A stretch of 64,000 nucleotides of DNA from Hemerocallis citrina (taxonomy: Eukaryota; Streptophyta; Magnoliopsida; Asparagales; Asphodelaceae): NCBI GenBank assembly GCA_017893485.1, contig CM030368.1, positions 110,057,549-110,121,548 of the forward strand, given 5' to 3'. The notes under the pieces are model-generated. The model saw nothing but the letters and a program-made list of their open reading frames with translations, was not told the DNA's origin and did not search any database. The position numbers and the translations under genes are program-made. Shown here in pieces: positions 10,943-20,469 of this stretch. How positions within the stretch are numbered: the first letter of the stretch is position 1; every line of letters begins with the position of its first letter.

Positions 10943-11823
10943 GGGTAAAAATAAAAAAAACCAAAAAAAAAAAACCAAAAAATCCACCAAAATGGCTCTA
11001 AGACCCGTTGCTGCTGTCGCTCTCTGTTGTACAGTGCCGAACGGACCGCTTGCGACCCGTTGGACCCGCGGGTCAACGGTCGACCCGGGGCGGGTCGAAC
11101 GTTTGGCCAGTTTGGGTCAAACGGTTTGCAACCCACGAGTCGACCCGCGGGTTGGCGGGCGGGTTGGAGTAGTTTTAGCGGGTTCGCGGGCCGGGTTCAG
11201 CGGGTTCGATTCAATATTTTCGTGACCCGGGTCGATCCGTTACTGTTCACGGATTTGACCCAAACCCGAACCACCGTTTCACGGGCCGGGCTATTCGAGC
11301 GTGTCGCGGGCGGGTCGCCGGTTGACCCGACCCAATTGCCATCCCTACATGTACGTGATGATTACATCTTAGGATATATATAAAAATCAATAAATATATT
11401 TTCCTATATTTCATTTTTATTATCTTTAACATTTTTCCGTTGATAAAACCGAATTTCGTATTTTTATGTTTTACGTGCGAAGTACGTGTTTTTCGGTACA
11501 CGTATTTGAGCGTATTTGTTTTCAAAATAAACTTTGAAGTGTGTATACATCTTATTTGTGCATGAAACATTATAAATTTTAATTAAACTAATTTTTATGT
11601 ACATATTATGTATATATACAATTTATGTTTTTAAAAAAATAATTAATTTGTGAAAAGTGTGCTAGTGCACGCACGTGCGCGTGTTTTGGACTTGAAATGA
11701 GAAGGAAACCCGGCTGTTTTGGAAGTAGGAGGGAAACACAATTCTGAATGTGTGAGTGGATTAGAGAGTGGAGTGAGTGGTGTTCATGGGAGGTGGTTTG
11801 AATAACTACCCTACTACTCTCCT

Positions 11824-11830
11824 TATAAAA
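11824..11830 (+). promoter_or_regulatory. TATA box of LTR A
   Basis: TATAAAA followed by a CT-rich leader; roughly 850 bp from the LTR start once the hAT is removed. Its place relative to the ACGT-rich upstream region matches LTR D. Confidence 0.6.
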
Positions 11831-12098
11831 GGACCCCTACTCTTTCACTTCTCCTCTTTCACCCTCTCCTTCCTTCCTCTTAATGTCTGCCAAAATCCCA
11901 TCAGACCATCCACTTTGTACATCTCCATTCATTCCCCAAATATATGTGTATATACTTATATATATATATGCATATATATATTTACCTACATACTTACACA
12001 CCTCTTCACACTATCTCTCGCTTCTCCTCTCCTGTCATTTCCGAAAGCACCAAAACCAAACCCAGCATGCTTTTTGCCTTCTACATTAAAATCCACCA

Positions 12099-12101
<3 letters not shown>

Positions 12102-12148
<47 letters not shown>
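12102..12148. repeat. (AT)n microsatellite
   Basis: Uninterrupted AT dinucleotides within LTR A. Shorter AT/ATGC-type runs precede it at 11940-11990 and follow at 12300-12360. Confidence 0.95.
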
Positions 12149-12150
<2 letters not shown>

Positions 12151-13165
12151 GAAATGCTCAGTTCAATAGAGCATTTCCCTATATATTAATCCAAACTCCC
12201 CACACACTTGTTCTTTCATTCTCTTTGTCCTTACCTAAAAGCAAAAACCCCAAATCATCCAGCATGTTCTCTGTTGCTCTCCACCTACTCACCTATCCAC
12301 CATATATACATATATATAAATAGGCATATGTACGTACATATATGTAAATATATGCATTTATGGTATATGCTAATGAGAAATGGAGATGGAGCTCTTACTG
12401 TTGCTGCCGAAATAGAAATGGATGCTTCACTGTGCTTGACCGAAATGGATTTGGAGCTTGGGCACGGATTTCGAGACAACCCAGTTGGAGTTTCTTTAGG
12501 AGCTTCTCATTCTAAGAGTACAAATGCTAGGAATTAAATTTCCTTGGGTGAGTATTTTTTAAATCCTTTCTGATTTAGGAGTAGAAATTGCATGATAGAT
12601 AATATATAATTTATTTGTTAAATTTGAATTGGTATGATAAAAGTAGATTCATGCTAGAATTTAATTAGTGTGGTAGATGTGAATTGCTCTCTAAAGTTGT
12701 TATAATGGGTGTTAGTATATTTATATGCTAAAATATTTGCAATTTGATGAATCGTGGTTGTATGATGCATGATTAGAATAGTAGTAGAAATAATGCAAAT
12801 ATATGAAAAATGACTTGTGATATTAATATGGCAAAGAAGTGTTGTTCTAACCTCAAAAATATTTATTTGATGAGTATATAAATTTTTATAAAGGAATTTT
12901 TGATGAAAGACAATATTTTGTTTTGGGAAAAATTGATTATATGTGTTTTTATACATTTTGAAGAAAGATCTTATTATATTGCAAACATAAGAAAACATGT
13001 ACGATATATTTTTTCAATGAAGCATATTCTGGAAAAATTATTTATATTTTGTGAAGCTATTGGTCTTCGGTTCGAGTCTCTCCAAAGACTTTATTTTTCT
13101 AAAATTGGATTTTAACCCAAACCCGAGAGACAAAAGTTAAGTTAATTTAACTCTACCCTTATAAT

Positions 13166-13262
13166 AGTTGGGCGCCTTGGTCAAGTTGGTCTTCGGTGGC
13201 GCCACAAGACCGTTACTGTAGCTGGCGGGTCTGGGCTTTGGTACTGGGTTCGAAACCTGGTT
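13166..13262 (+). other. tRNA-like module in LTR A
   Basis: A-box-like TGGTCAAGTTGG near 13172 and B-box-like GGTTCGAAACC near 13248, in the right order and in the sense orientation of the LTR. Spacing is longer than in a normal tRNA and I cannot close an acceptor stem, so this is not a functional tRNA gene. A second B-box-like GGTTCGAGTC lies at about 13070. Comparable modules occur at the equivalent place in LTR D. Confidence 0.45.
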
Positions 13263-14845
13263 TTGACACTTTAATTGTTTTTTTTTTAATGGGTTTTTGA
13301 GAGTTTTAAAGTGAAATAAAATTGGGAAAAATTCTATTAAATTGTCTAAAATTGTTTAGACTTTATGAAAATTTTTCTACATTATTTGGACATATTTTGT
13401 GGGATTAAAAGAGGATTTTACATAAAGAACTTGAGTATATTTGATTAGAAGAATAAGAAGTTATTTTTATTGAATAGTGTGGCTCTTGTTTAATTAAATA
13501 GACTTGAATATTTGGATAGAAATTAGATTTTTTTTTTCTTAATATGATTTTAACACTTGATTGTGATTATTTGAAATAGACACAAGGGTATGAATGATGA
13601 AATTGATAAAGAGGTTGAATTGAATTGTTCTTATGTTATGAGATTATAAAAAAAATGTTTTTGAGAAAGAGATATAAATAAAGAAAATGAAAAATTAATT
13701 TGGAATTAATTATGACTTATTGTTGGTCTCTAGCAAGAGATACTTGTTGGAATCTAGAGGCTAGGCGAGACCCTAGTGACCGGCAGTTTTTAATTATGAT
13801 TTAGAGAGCTAACCAATGTGGGTTGAGCATCTCTTGAGAAGTAGCCAGGTAGGCTGATTGTCTCTGTTGTTTTGATTTAAGTTCGGTAGGGTAAGCTAGC
13901 TCTAGGTTGTGATAATTTTCTTTTAAACAAACAAAATTGTAAGGACTACATTATAGTGGAGATGTGATGAAAGTAAGAGAAAAATATGAGTATGAGGGCC
14001 ATTGGATTGGCGACATGAGAGTATTCACAGGATGTCCTCATGATGCATCATGATTAGGGCGTGGATACTACTCCAGAGTACTGTCCCGGTGGCGATGCTT
14101 GTGGGGTGGTCTAGTGACTACGGGTGGTGCTATCGTCTATGGTAGGAGGTGAATTGACCACATAATGCCTGCATGATGATTCATGTGTCAGTGCGTGGGA
14201 TTCTCTCCAAGGTACCTGGACATGGGCTCGTAACTCATAGAACACCCAGGATACTTACCGTAATTACCGTAGTAGTTTAAATCATGGCGAGAGATTGAAC
14301 CCTACAAGATGAAGAACGATTAAGGGCTTGCCCTCGGACCTATGTAGTATGGGATGCATAGAATCAGAACAAGTGTGCATTAGTGTCATATAAATATTAA
14401 TAACTGCATTAAGGACTAAGTGCACATCACAACACAACATCAATAAGATAGTCCCTTTGTAGATTTGTTTGTGATCAAGTTTGTGTTTGCTAAAGTATTT
14501 AAGAATTGTTATACTGTTCGGCATAACGAGGATGGCCGTGTATAATATTTCTTCGGTTGTAAGCAACTGACGTGCCCACAGTTTTACATGCATGACTTGG
14601 AGTTACAAGAAGATATAAAGATGATTTTGATGCTGATGATCATTTAAATGTTAAAGTTGTTACAGTTGTACATTTGTTATTGTTGTATTTTATTTATTCC
14701 GCTGCTTGTTTATGTAAAAGACTCTGATGTAATTATTGTTAAAATAAAAGTTTTAAATTTCTTGTAAAATTGTACGAAATGAAGGGTAAAAATTCTGTGG
14801 AACTTCGAATTCGGTCTTATTAGGAATTCGGTGTGTTACATTAAC

Positions 14846-15836
14846 TAAAGTGATAAATAAGAGTTGGGTCACATATTGTTAGGGACAAATATAAAAATAC
14901 ATATTTTTGATGGGATATGTGGTATTTTGGGGCATACATGTTTAGAACAGTATATTTAAAATCAATTATGTTTCTTAATTCAATTCCTTCATATTTTGAA
15001 TAGTCTGTGCAATATTGCATATGGGTATACTAGTACTTAAAATAGAAAAGAAGAAAGTGGAGAAAAAGAAGAACAGAAAGCCCAAAAGGCCCAAAATGAT
15101 GAAAGACCAGTTATGAAGATGTGCAATCAAGATGGAATCCAATGAATATATAGTGGTTTCCAATATGATTATTCTATACAAGCAAATGTATAAGATTTTA
15201 AGAAGAATGAGGAGGAAAAGATTACCATCGTCCTAAAGTTGATCACCATACATGTATTCATGGGAGCTAATTTTGCTAGTTGGCCCAGTTTTTGAAAATA
15301 TTTATCAAAATGGTCTACTTTCAAAATTATTTATCAAAATGGCCTATTTTTTATTTAAATTTCTATAATCAACTTCCTATATTACTTTCTATAGGATGTG
15401 TGACATTTATTAAATATTTTATGTTTCTGGGGTTTTAGAATAATTTCTACTTTTTATATTAAATATTTTGTATCTTGTTCTCCAGTATATAAATTAGTGT
15501 TTATCTTGTTCTACAGTATATAAATTAGTGTTTAATTTGTGAAAAATTTAAGTAAGAATTACGTACTTCAAAACCAAGCTTTGATACCAACTGTGAGGCT
15601 TTGTGTGAAATAGTTGTGATTACCTGCAAAAGAGAACAAGTATCAAAAACTTTAAAATTAGTCTTCTTGAAATAAATATACATTATCATTCTCCCATAAA
15701 TTAAAATACTCAAGCATATCTTTGAATCCTCTTCTGATTTCTGATTTTGTTTATGAGAATTCACTATTATTGTCATATGGAGGTTCTTCTAAGTGTTCGT
15801 TTTCTTCAAGAAATTGTCGATATGCTGTTGTAGGAC
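14846..15836. other. Unassigned sequence between LTR A and the PIF element
   Basis: No element ends found. AT-rich, with a short direct repeat around 15290-15350 (the phrase TTTATCAAAATGG occurs twice). The right end holds exon-like minus-strand pieces listed separately. Confidence 0.3.
15567..15623 (-). other. Exon-like 57-bp segment
   Basis: On the minus strand, a polypyrimidine stretch ending TTTTGCAG precedes an open 19-codon segment (VITTISHKASQLVSKLGFE), followed at once by GTACGT, a good donor. The length is a multiple of three. Upstream on the same strand, 15836-15751 is an open frame (TTAYRQFLEENEHLEEPPYD) ending in a stop and cut at its start by the PIF insertion. Together these may be remains of a host gene. 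No family recognised. Confidence 0.3.
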
Positions 15837-17230
15837 TAAGGTAGCGTTTGGCCCAGCTTAAAATTAGTTTATCTCCTCCTTTAGAAGGAGAAGCTGGGCC
15901 AAACACATATTTTGAAAAGCCCCCCCGCAAAAAAAAGTAGCTTTTTTTAATAAAGAAAAGGAGCTTCAAAAGAAGCCCTCAAGATCTACTTCTAGCTTCT
16001 CATTTTCTCTTTTTTTTTTACCCGTTCTCTTTTTTTATCCCTCTCACGTATCAAACCCTAAGATCAAAAAGTTTTCCTCAGCCCGTTCCCCTTCCCCTTC
16101 CTCCCCTTCCTCCCCTTCCTTGCCGAACAGTCGTGACCAGGGTTCGCCCTTCATCGCCGCCGTCGACCGGGGATCGTACGCCGCCACGTCGTCGAACGCC
16201 GCCGTAGATCCGCTGCTCCTAACTAGGTAAGGTTTCTCGCTACTGTAGATCCGCTGTAGGTGTGTTATTATGCCCACGTTGATTCTTGAAATTAGTATAT
16301 ATTGATTGGTATGATATTTTTAACATGATAGTAGTTTATTACTACAATTCATCCTGTATAATTAAATTGTTGGTATTGGAGGGGTTATTGAACAAAGAAA
16401 GGATGATAAAGAGATTGAAATGCTTGAGAGGACCTTAATTTTATTTTGTTGTCACCATTAATTCTTCTCAGGGTTTTCTTCACCATAAAGAGATTGGATG
16501 CCTGATTGTATTTTAGTTTCTGTTCTTTTAATTAAATATAGTGTTTGTGTTTTAGTTGTGATTGTGTTTTAATAAAATTCATCTTGTATATAGATTGGAT
16601 GCCTGATTGTGATTGTGTTTCAGTTGATCAGTTGTGCATGTGATCGATCTCAATGAGGATGACATCAAACATTCTGGGTTAATTTGAGATCTCATGAATC
16701 ATGTGATGGAAATTAATGCTATGAAACTTAGATATATAGTTTTACTGATTGTGTTTGACTGGTTGGTTAATTTAGATATATAGTTTTACTAATGGTTAAT
16801 TTATGGAAGCAAGCATGTTTCCTGATTGTGTTTGACTGATAATGTGAGATTGTATTTAAGCACCCTTACATCTGTACACAAAAAAACTCTTCCTGATTTT
16901 AGTTGATTAATAAATAGAAAATGAGAAAACAAAACAAAGATCAACACATATAAATCATATGGTGGACTGCACTAGTAAGTTCAGATGCACAACTTGCGCA
17001 AGTCACAATATCATATAGAGATTTTTACCTGTACACTTCTGTTTACTAGATTGATGGGCTGAAAAGATGGTTATGCAACTTTCTTGTTTAGATGTCATAT
17101 GAAAAAATATTACATACACATTTTAAAGCATCATCATCAAACTATACATATATTCAAGGATAATTTAATGTTGTGTTTTGATGATATTATGTTATGGTAT
17201 TGTTGAGATTTTTCAAATATATTATAGTGA

Positions 17231-18185
17231 ATGGCTAGCCTGGAAATAGCAAAATAGGATTCTAATAGTACAAAAATATTGCTTGACATTTGTATAAAAG
17301 AGATTTGTACAATTGGGAGACCAGGAATTGCATTTAAAAGTAAGATATGGGAAGAAATACATGATGAATTCAATAAACGTACTAGTAAAGAATATACACA
17401 AAAGTAATTGAAGAATAGAATGGATACTATGAGAGACAATTGGAGTACATGGAAACAATTGGTGGGTAAAGAGACAGGCTTGGGATGGAACCATCACACA
17501 GGAACGATTGAAGCTGATGCCACATTGTGGGAAGCTAAGATACGGGTGAGTATTTGATGCTATTTTATTTTTAAATCATTGAATTGAATTGTCTAAATGT
17601 TATTCATTTTTATGGTTCTGTAGGATAATCCAAACTATAAGAAATTCTGATATCAAGGATTGGAATTTGTTGAGGAGTTGCGATTCATATTTGGGGGTCG
17701 GTAGCAATAAGTGAAGTTGCATGGACACCAGCTATAAATGTGCCAAATGAAAATATTGATTTAGAGGTGCCAATTGAAGATGAAGTTAATGATATGGAAA
17801 TCAATCTTGATGAGGAAAGCCCCCAAGGAAACAAGAGAAGAAAGGTAACCAAGATGTAGCTGACAAAGTGGCAAAGGGTAAGTCAAAAGCAGGGATCGCA
17901 ACGGCTATGCGGAAAAATTTTGAAAAGTTAGTTGAAGATGCAGTAAGTAACAATGAAATTAAAAAAGAATAGCTTGCAGCCACATCTCATTTCCATGGGC
18001 AGTACTCTATTCCCAATTGTGTTGAAGTCTTGAAAAGTCTGAAGGAAATGAGGCTTTTGAATGGTGGACAATTTTTATATGCTTTGAAATTGATTAAACT
18101 TAGTGAAAATAGATCCATATTCATGTCTTTAAAAGATGATACAGATGCTTTGGTGGAATGGCTTCTAGATGAGTATGGCAATTAG
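17231..18185 (+). pseudogene. PIF/Harbinger ORF1 (Myb/SANT-like DNA-binding protein), broken
   Basis: ATG at 17231. The first part matches the Myb/SANT-like domain found in PIF ORF1 proteins: KIWEEIHDEFNKRT, LKNRMDTMRDNWSTWKQL, GLGWNHHTGTI, DATLWEAKIR. A probable intron follows (GTGAGTATTT donor after AKIR near 17547, TTCTGTAG acceptor near 17622), resuming with DNPNYKKF. Later segments (EVPIEDEVNDMEINLDEESP; then a C-terminal helix region ending LVEWLLDEYGN at 18185) are in other frames. Stops at 17255 and 17405, one after YKKF, and at least two frameshifts. The protein assists transposase in binding element ends in active relatives. Confidence 0.82.
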
Positions 18186-18573
18186 AAATTATGGGTATTG
18201 TGAACTTTGTAGTAATGACATTTAGTTGTTTTATGTTTGTTTTTCTTATGTTAAACATTATAGTTTATGTAATGACATTTATGTTTATGTATTTGAATTA
18301 TGTTTGAGACCAAATTATATTAGCCTTGTTTTTATATATTAGAATTGATAATCTTGTTGTTTTACAATTTTATGTTGATGTATTACAATTTTATGTTGAT
18401 AAATTTGTCTTGTTGTTATAGCTATCCAAATAGAAATTCATGTTTTTCCTCTTTGAGTTATAGTGTTTGTTGTGATCTCTATTGATTTTTTTAACGCCAT
18501 TTTTTTCTACAGATGTCTTCTAATCTTACCAATGAAAGGACAATTGAAAGGACAATTGATTTTTTTTCTACAG

Positions 18574-18908
18574 ATGTCTTCATTACGAAATGTCATTGAA
18601 AGGGAAATTGGAGTTTGGAAGAAAAGATGGCATATATTATGTGATATGAGACCATTTCCCTTGATAAAACAACAAAAAATTATAGTTGCAACAACAGCAC
18701 TTCATAACTTCATTAGATTATGTGGTATCAAAGATGAGAAATTCAACAGGTGCGATCATTTCCCGGATATATGGATGACTACGAAGGGAAAAGATACAAT
18801 GACATGGAAATGACTTCATATAATACTAGAAGAGCAGTAGATGGTGGTTATATGGATACAGTTCGCACTCAAATAGCAGTTGCATTGATGGAAAATAGAA
18901 ATCGTTAA
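18574..18908 (+). pseudogene. PIF/Harbinger transposase, C-terminal fragment
   Basis: Begins right after a TTTTTTTCTACAG acceptor-like tract. Contains SLRNVIEREIGVWKKRW and VATTALHNFIR, the end of the DDE_4-type transposase fold, then after a one-base frameshift near 18795 a tail ending ALMENRNR and a stop at 18906-18908. The domain's DDE residues lie upstream and are absent. The acceptor-plus-ATG phrase CTACAGATGTCTTC occurs twice, at about 18509 and 18569, suggesting the deletion or a repair event duplicated the junction. Confidence 0.8.
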
Positions 18909-19359
18909 TATCCCATTTTATGATATTGTAAACACTTTGTCATATTCATTATCATTGAATAACCCATTTTGAATGGAATGATGCATTTCATAAAGTATCG
19001 TAGCCCTTTAATTTTTTTATTTACGTACATTTCAAATGTATATATGTATATATTTTTCTTTTTACGAGTTTTCTAGGTTATTCTAAATATTTCATTTATT
19101 AGTAATATAAAGATTTTTTTTTGTAATTTGATAACTTATATTTTATTCTTAAATAAAATCAAAAACTTAAATTGAGTATAAAAAGTAGCTTACGATTGAT
19201 ATTTTATGCCAAACAACTTCTAGCTTAAAAGTCACTTTAAAGTTAAAAAAAGCTGACTATCCAAACAGCTTTAGCTTTTAATTTCAAATCTCTACTTTCT
19301 GGCTTCTCCTTTTGAAGTAGCTTCAAAACCCAAAAAAAGCTAGGCCAAACGCAACCTAA

Positions 19360-19751
19360 ATATATAGCCACAAAATTCTCCATTTTCAAAGAATAATTAA
19401 GACATTTCATGAATAGTTAGGTCATCAATTATTTGAACATTTATATTACTGGCTTGACCAGGATTAACTTGCTTTATTGTTATAATTATTACTCGTTCTA
19501 TGCTAAAGAAAAATACTTTAAACTCATAAAAATCCACTTGGCTTGTTAAGCTTTGAGGATAGTAAACATAAAAAACTCACATCCTATCATTTTCATGGTA
19601 GTTGACCATTAATTCTTAAATTAACTCATGATCAACTCAGAAAACAACGACCTACGTTCAAAGAATTCGTTGTTTCCAACAACGGCTTCAGTTGGTTGAA
19701 AAAGTCAAGATCAAGTCAGAAAGCAAGAGTTTTTTTCTCAAATATGGGTTG
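19360..19751. other. Unassigned sequence between PIF element and inverted-repeat cluster
   Basis: No gene or element boundary recognised. The right part (19640-19740) begins the series of GTTGTTTCCAACAACG-type short palindromes that continues into the hairpin at 19752. Confidence 0.3.
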
Positions 19752-19821
19752 ACCTGAAGTCGTTGTTTCAAACAATGACCTAGGTAAGAAGAAGTCATTG
19801 TTTGAAACAACGTCTTCAGGT
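19752..19821. repeat. Near-perfect hairpin, 28-bp arms
   Basis: Arm 19752-19779 pairs with 19794-19821 with a single mismatch; the loop is 14 bases (19780-19793). Core of the arm: GTTGTTTCAAACAATGAC. Confidence 0.85.
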
Positions 19822-19851
19822 TAAAACAAATTCAGTTTAACCGAGGTTGTT

Positions 19852-20286
19852 GTGTGTGGTAAATCCGACTTACTCGCAAAGTTTCGTAATTTTTTGTTGC
19901 CATTTTTGTGGTTTTACAAATATCAAACAATAACAATTCCAAACTTATGACTCTAATTGTAGTTGTTGTTGTTTGATATTTGTAAAACCATACAAACAGC
20001 AACCAAAAATTTGTGAGAAACTTTGTGAGTAGATCAGATTCACCACACACAAGCTAACACAACTTGTAGAAGTAAGTTTCGACTCATGGTTTGCGAGATA
20101 CTGACATGTATCACGTTATTCATGTTTTTTCTTGTATGCAAGTGTTACATTGCCGTATCTTGCAAACAGTGAGCTGAAACTCACTTCTATGAGTTGCGAT
20201 AGCTTGTGTTTGGTGAATCTAACCTACTCGCACAGTTTTGTAATTTTTGGTTGTCGTTGTGCGATTTTACAAATATCAAACAACAA
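19852..20286. repeat. Compound inverted repeats (foldback-type)
   Basis: Arm 19852-19930 is the inverse of 19969-20050 (about 80 bp, diverged). A second inverted pair, 20045-20101 with 20153-20209 (about 57 bp), overlaps its right arm. A third copy of the first arm lies at 20204-20286. Transcripts in either direction could fold into nested stems. No coding capacity; it may be a MITE or foldback element, but I could not identify a TSD. Confidence 0.7.
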
Positions 20287-20469
20287 CAACTAAAACAACT
20301 TCTATACGTTTTCAAATTGAGCGAACAACAACACCTACATCTATAATTCTACCATCAACAAACATCAAACAAAAATATTTGATACACATCAAACAACTAC
20401 ATTTATATAACTACACATCACAAAAAAACATTTAAAAATTACGTATGTCTGTATTGATTATGAATAGTA

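Larger units (their letters stand above)
7752..11355 (-). mobile_element. hAT DNA transposon (non-autonomous or recently inactivated), with TSD
   Basis: Terminal inverted repeats TAGGGATGGCA at 7760 and TGCCATCCCTA ending at 11347 are flanked by the 8-bp duplication CATGTACG (7752-7759 and 11348-11355), as expected for hAT. Element length 3588 bp. Both subterminal regions are crowded with GGGTCG/CGACCC motifs in both orientations (7775-7960 and 11040-11340), typical transposase-binding regions. The transposase is read on the minus strand. It inserted into the U3 region of solo LTR A, so it is younger than that LTR. Confidence 0.95.
7372..14845 (+). mobile_element. Solo LTR A (Tekay/Del-type Ty3/gypsy), interrupted by a hAT element
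   Basis: The LTR runs 7377-14840, beginning TGTAACAC and ending GTGTTACA (perfect 8-bp inverted ends), flanked by the TSD TTAAC at 7372-7376 and 14841-14845. Removing the hAT insertion and its extra 8 bases leaves 3868 bp. It contains a TATA box at 11824, many ACGT cores upstream of it, a tRNA-like module near 13170, and a block at 14280-14440 that is the reverse complement of sequence in LTR D (46200-46340). No internal coding region, so it is a solo LTR left by recombination. Lineage is inferred from ends, size and similarity to the LTR of element D, whose gag-pol is Tekay-like. Confidence 0.88.
15837..19359 (+). mobile_element. PIF/Harbinger DNA transposon, internally deleted
   Basis: Terminal inverted repeats GGTAGCGTTTGGCCCAGCTT (from 15840) and its partner GGTTGCGTTTGGCCTAGCTT (minus strand, ending 19356), flanked by the 3-bp duplication TAA. 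Size 3517 bp. Inside are a Myb/SANT-like ORF1 remnant (17231-18185) and the last part of a DDE transposase (18574-18908), both on the plus strand; the catalytic middle is missing. Family features (TAA target, GGN...GTTTGG ends, two-gene design) agree. Confidence 0.92.

Noticed and set aside
12654..12998. 114-codon minus-strand frame in LTR A
   Set aside because: AT-rich non-coding LTR; composition (I, N, T, Y, H) typical of chance frames.
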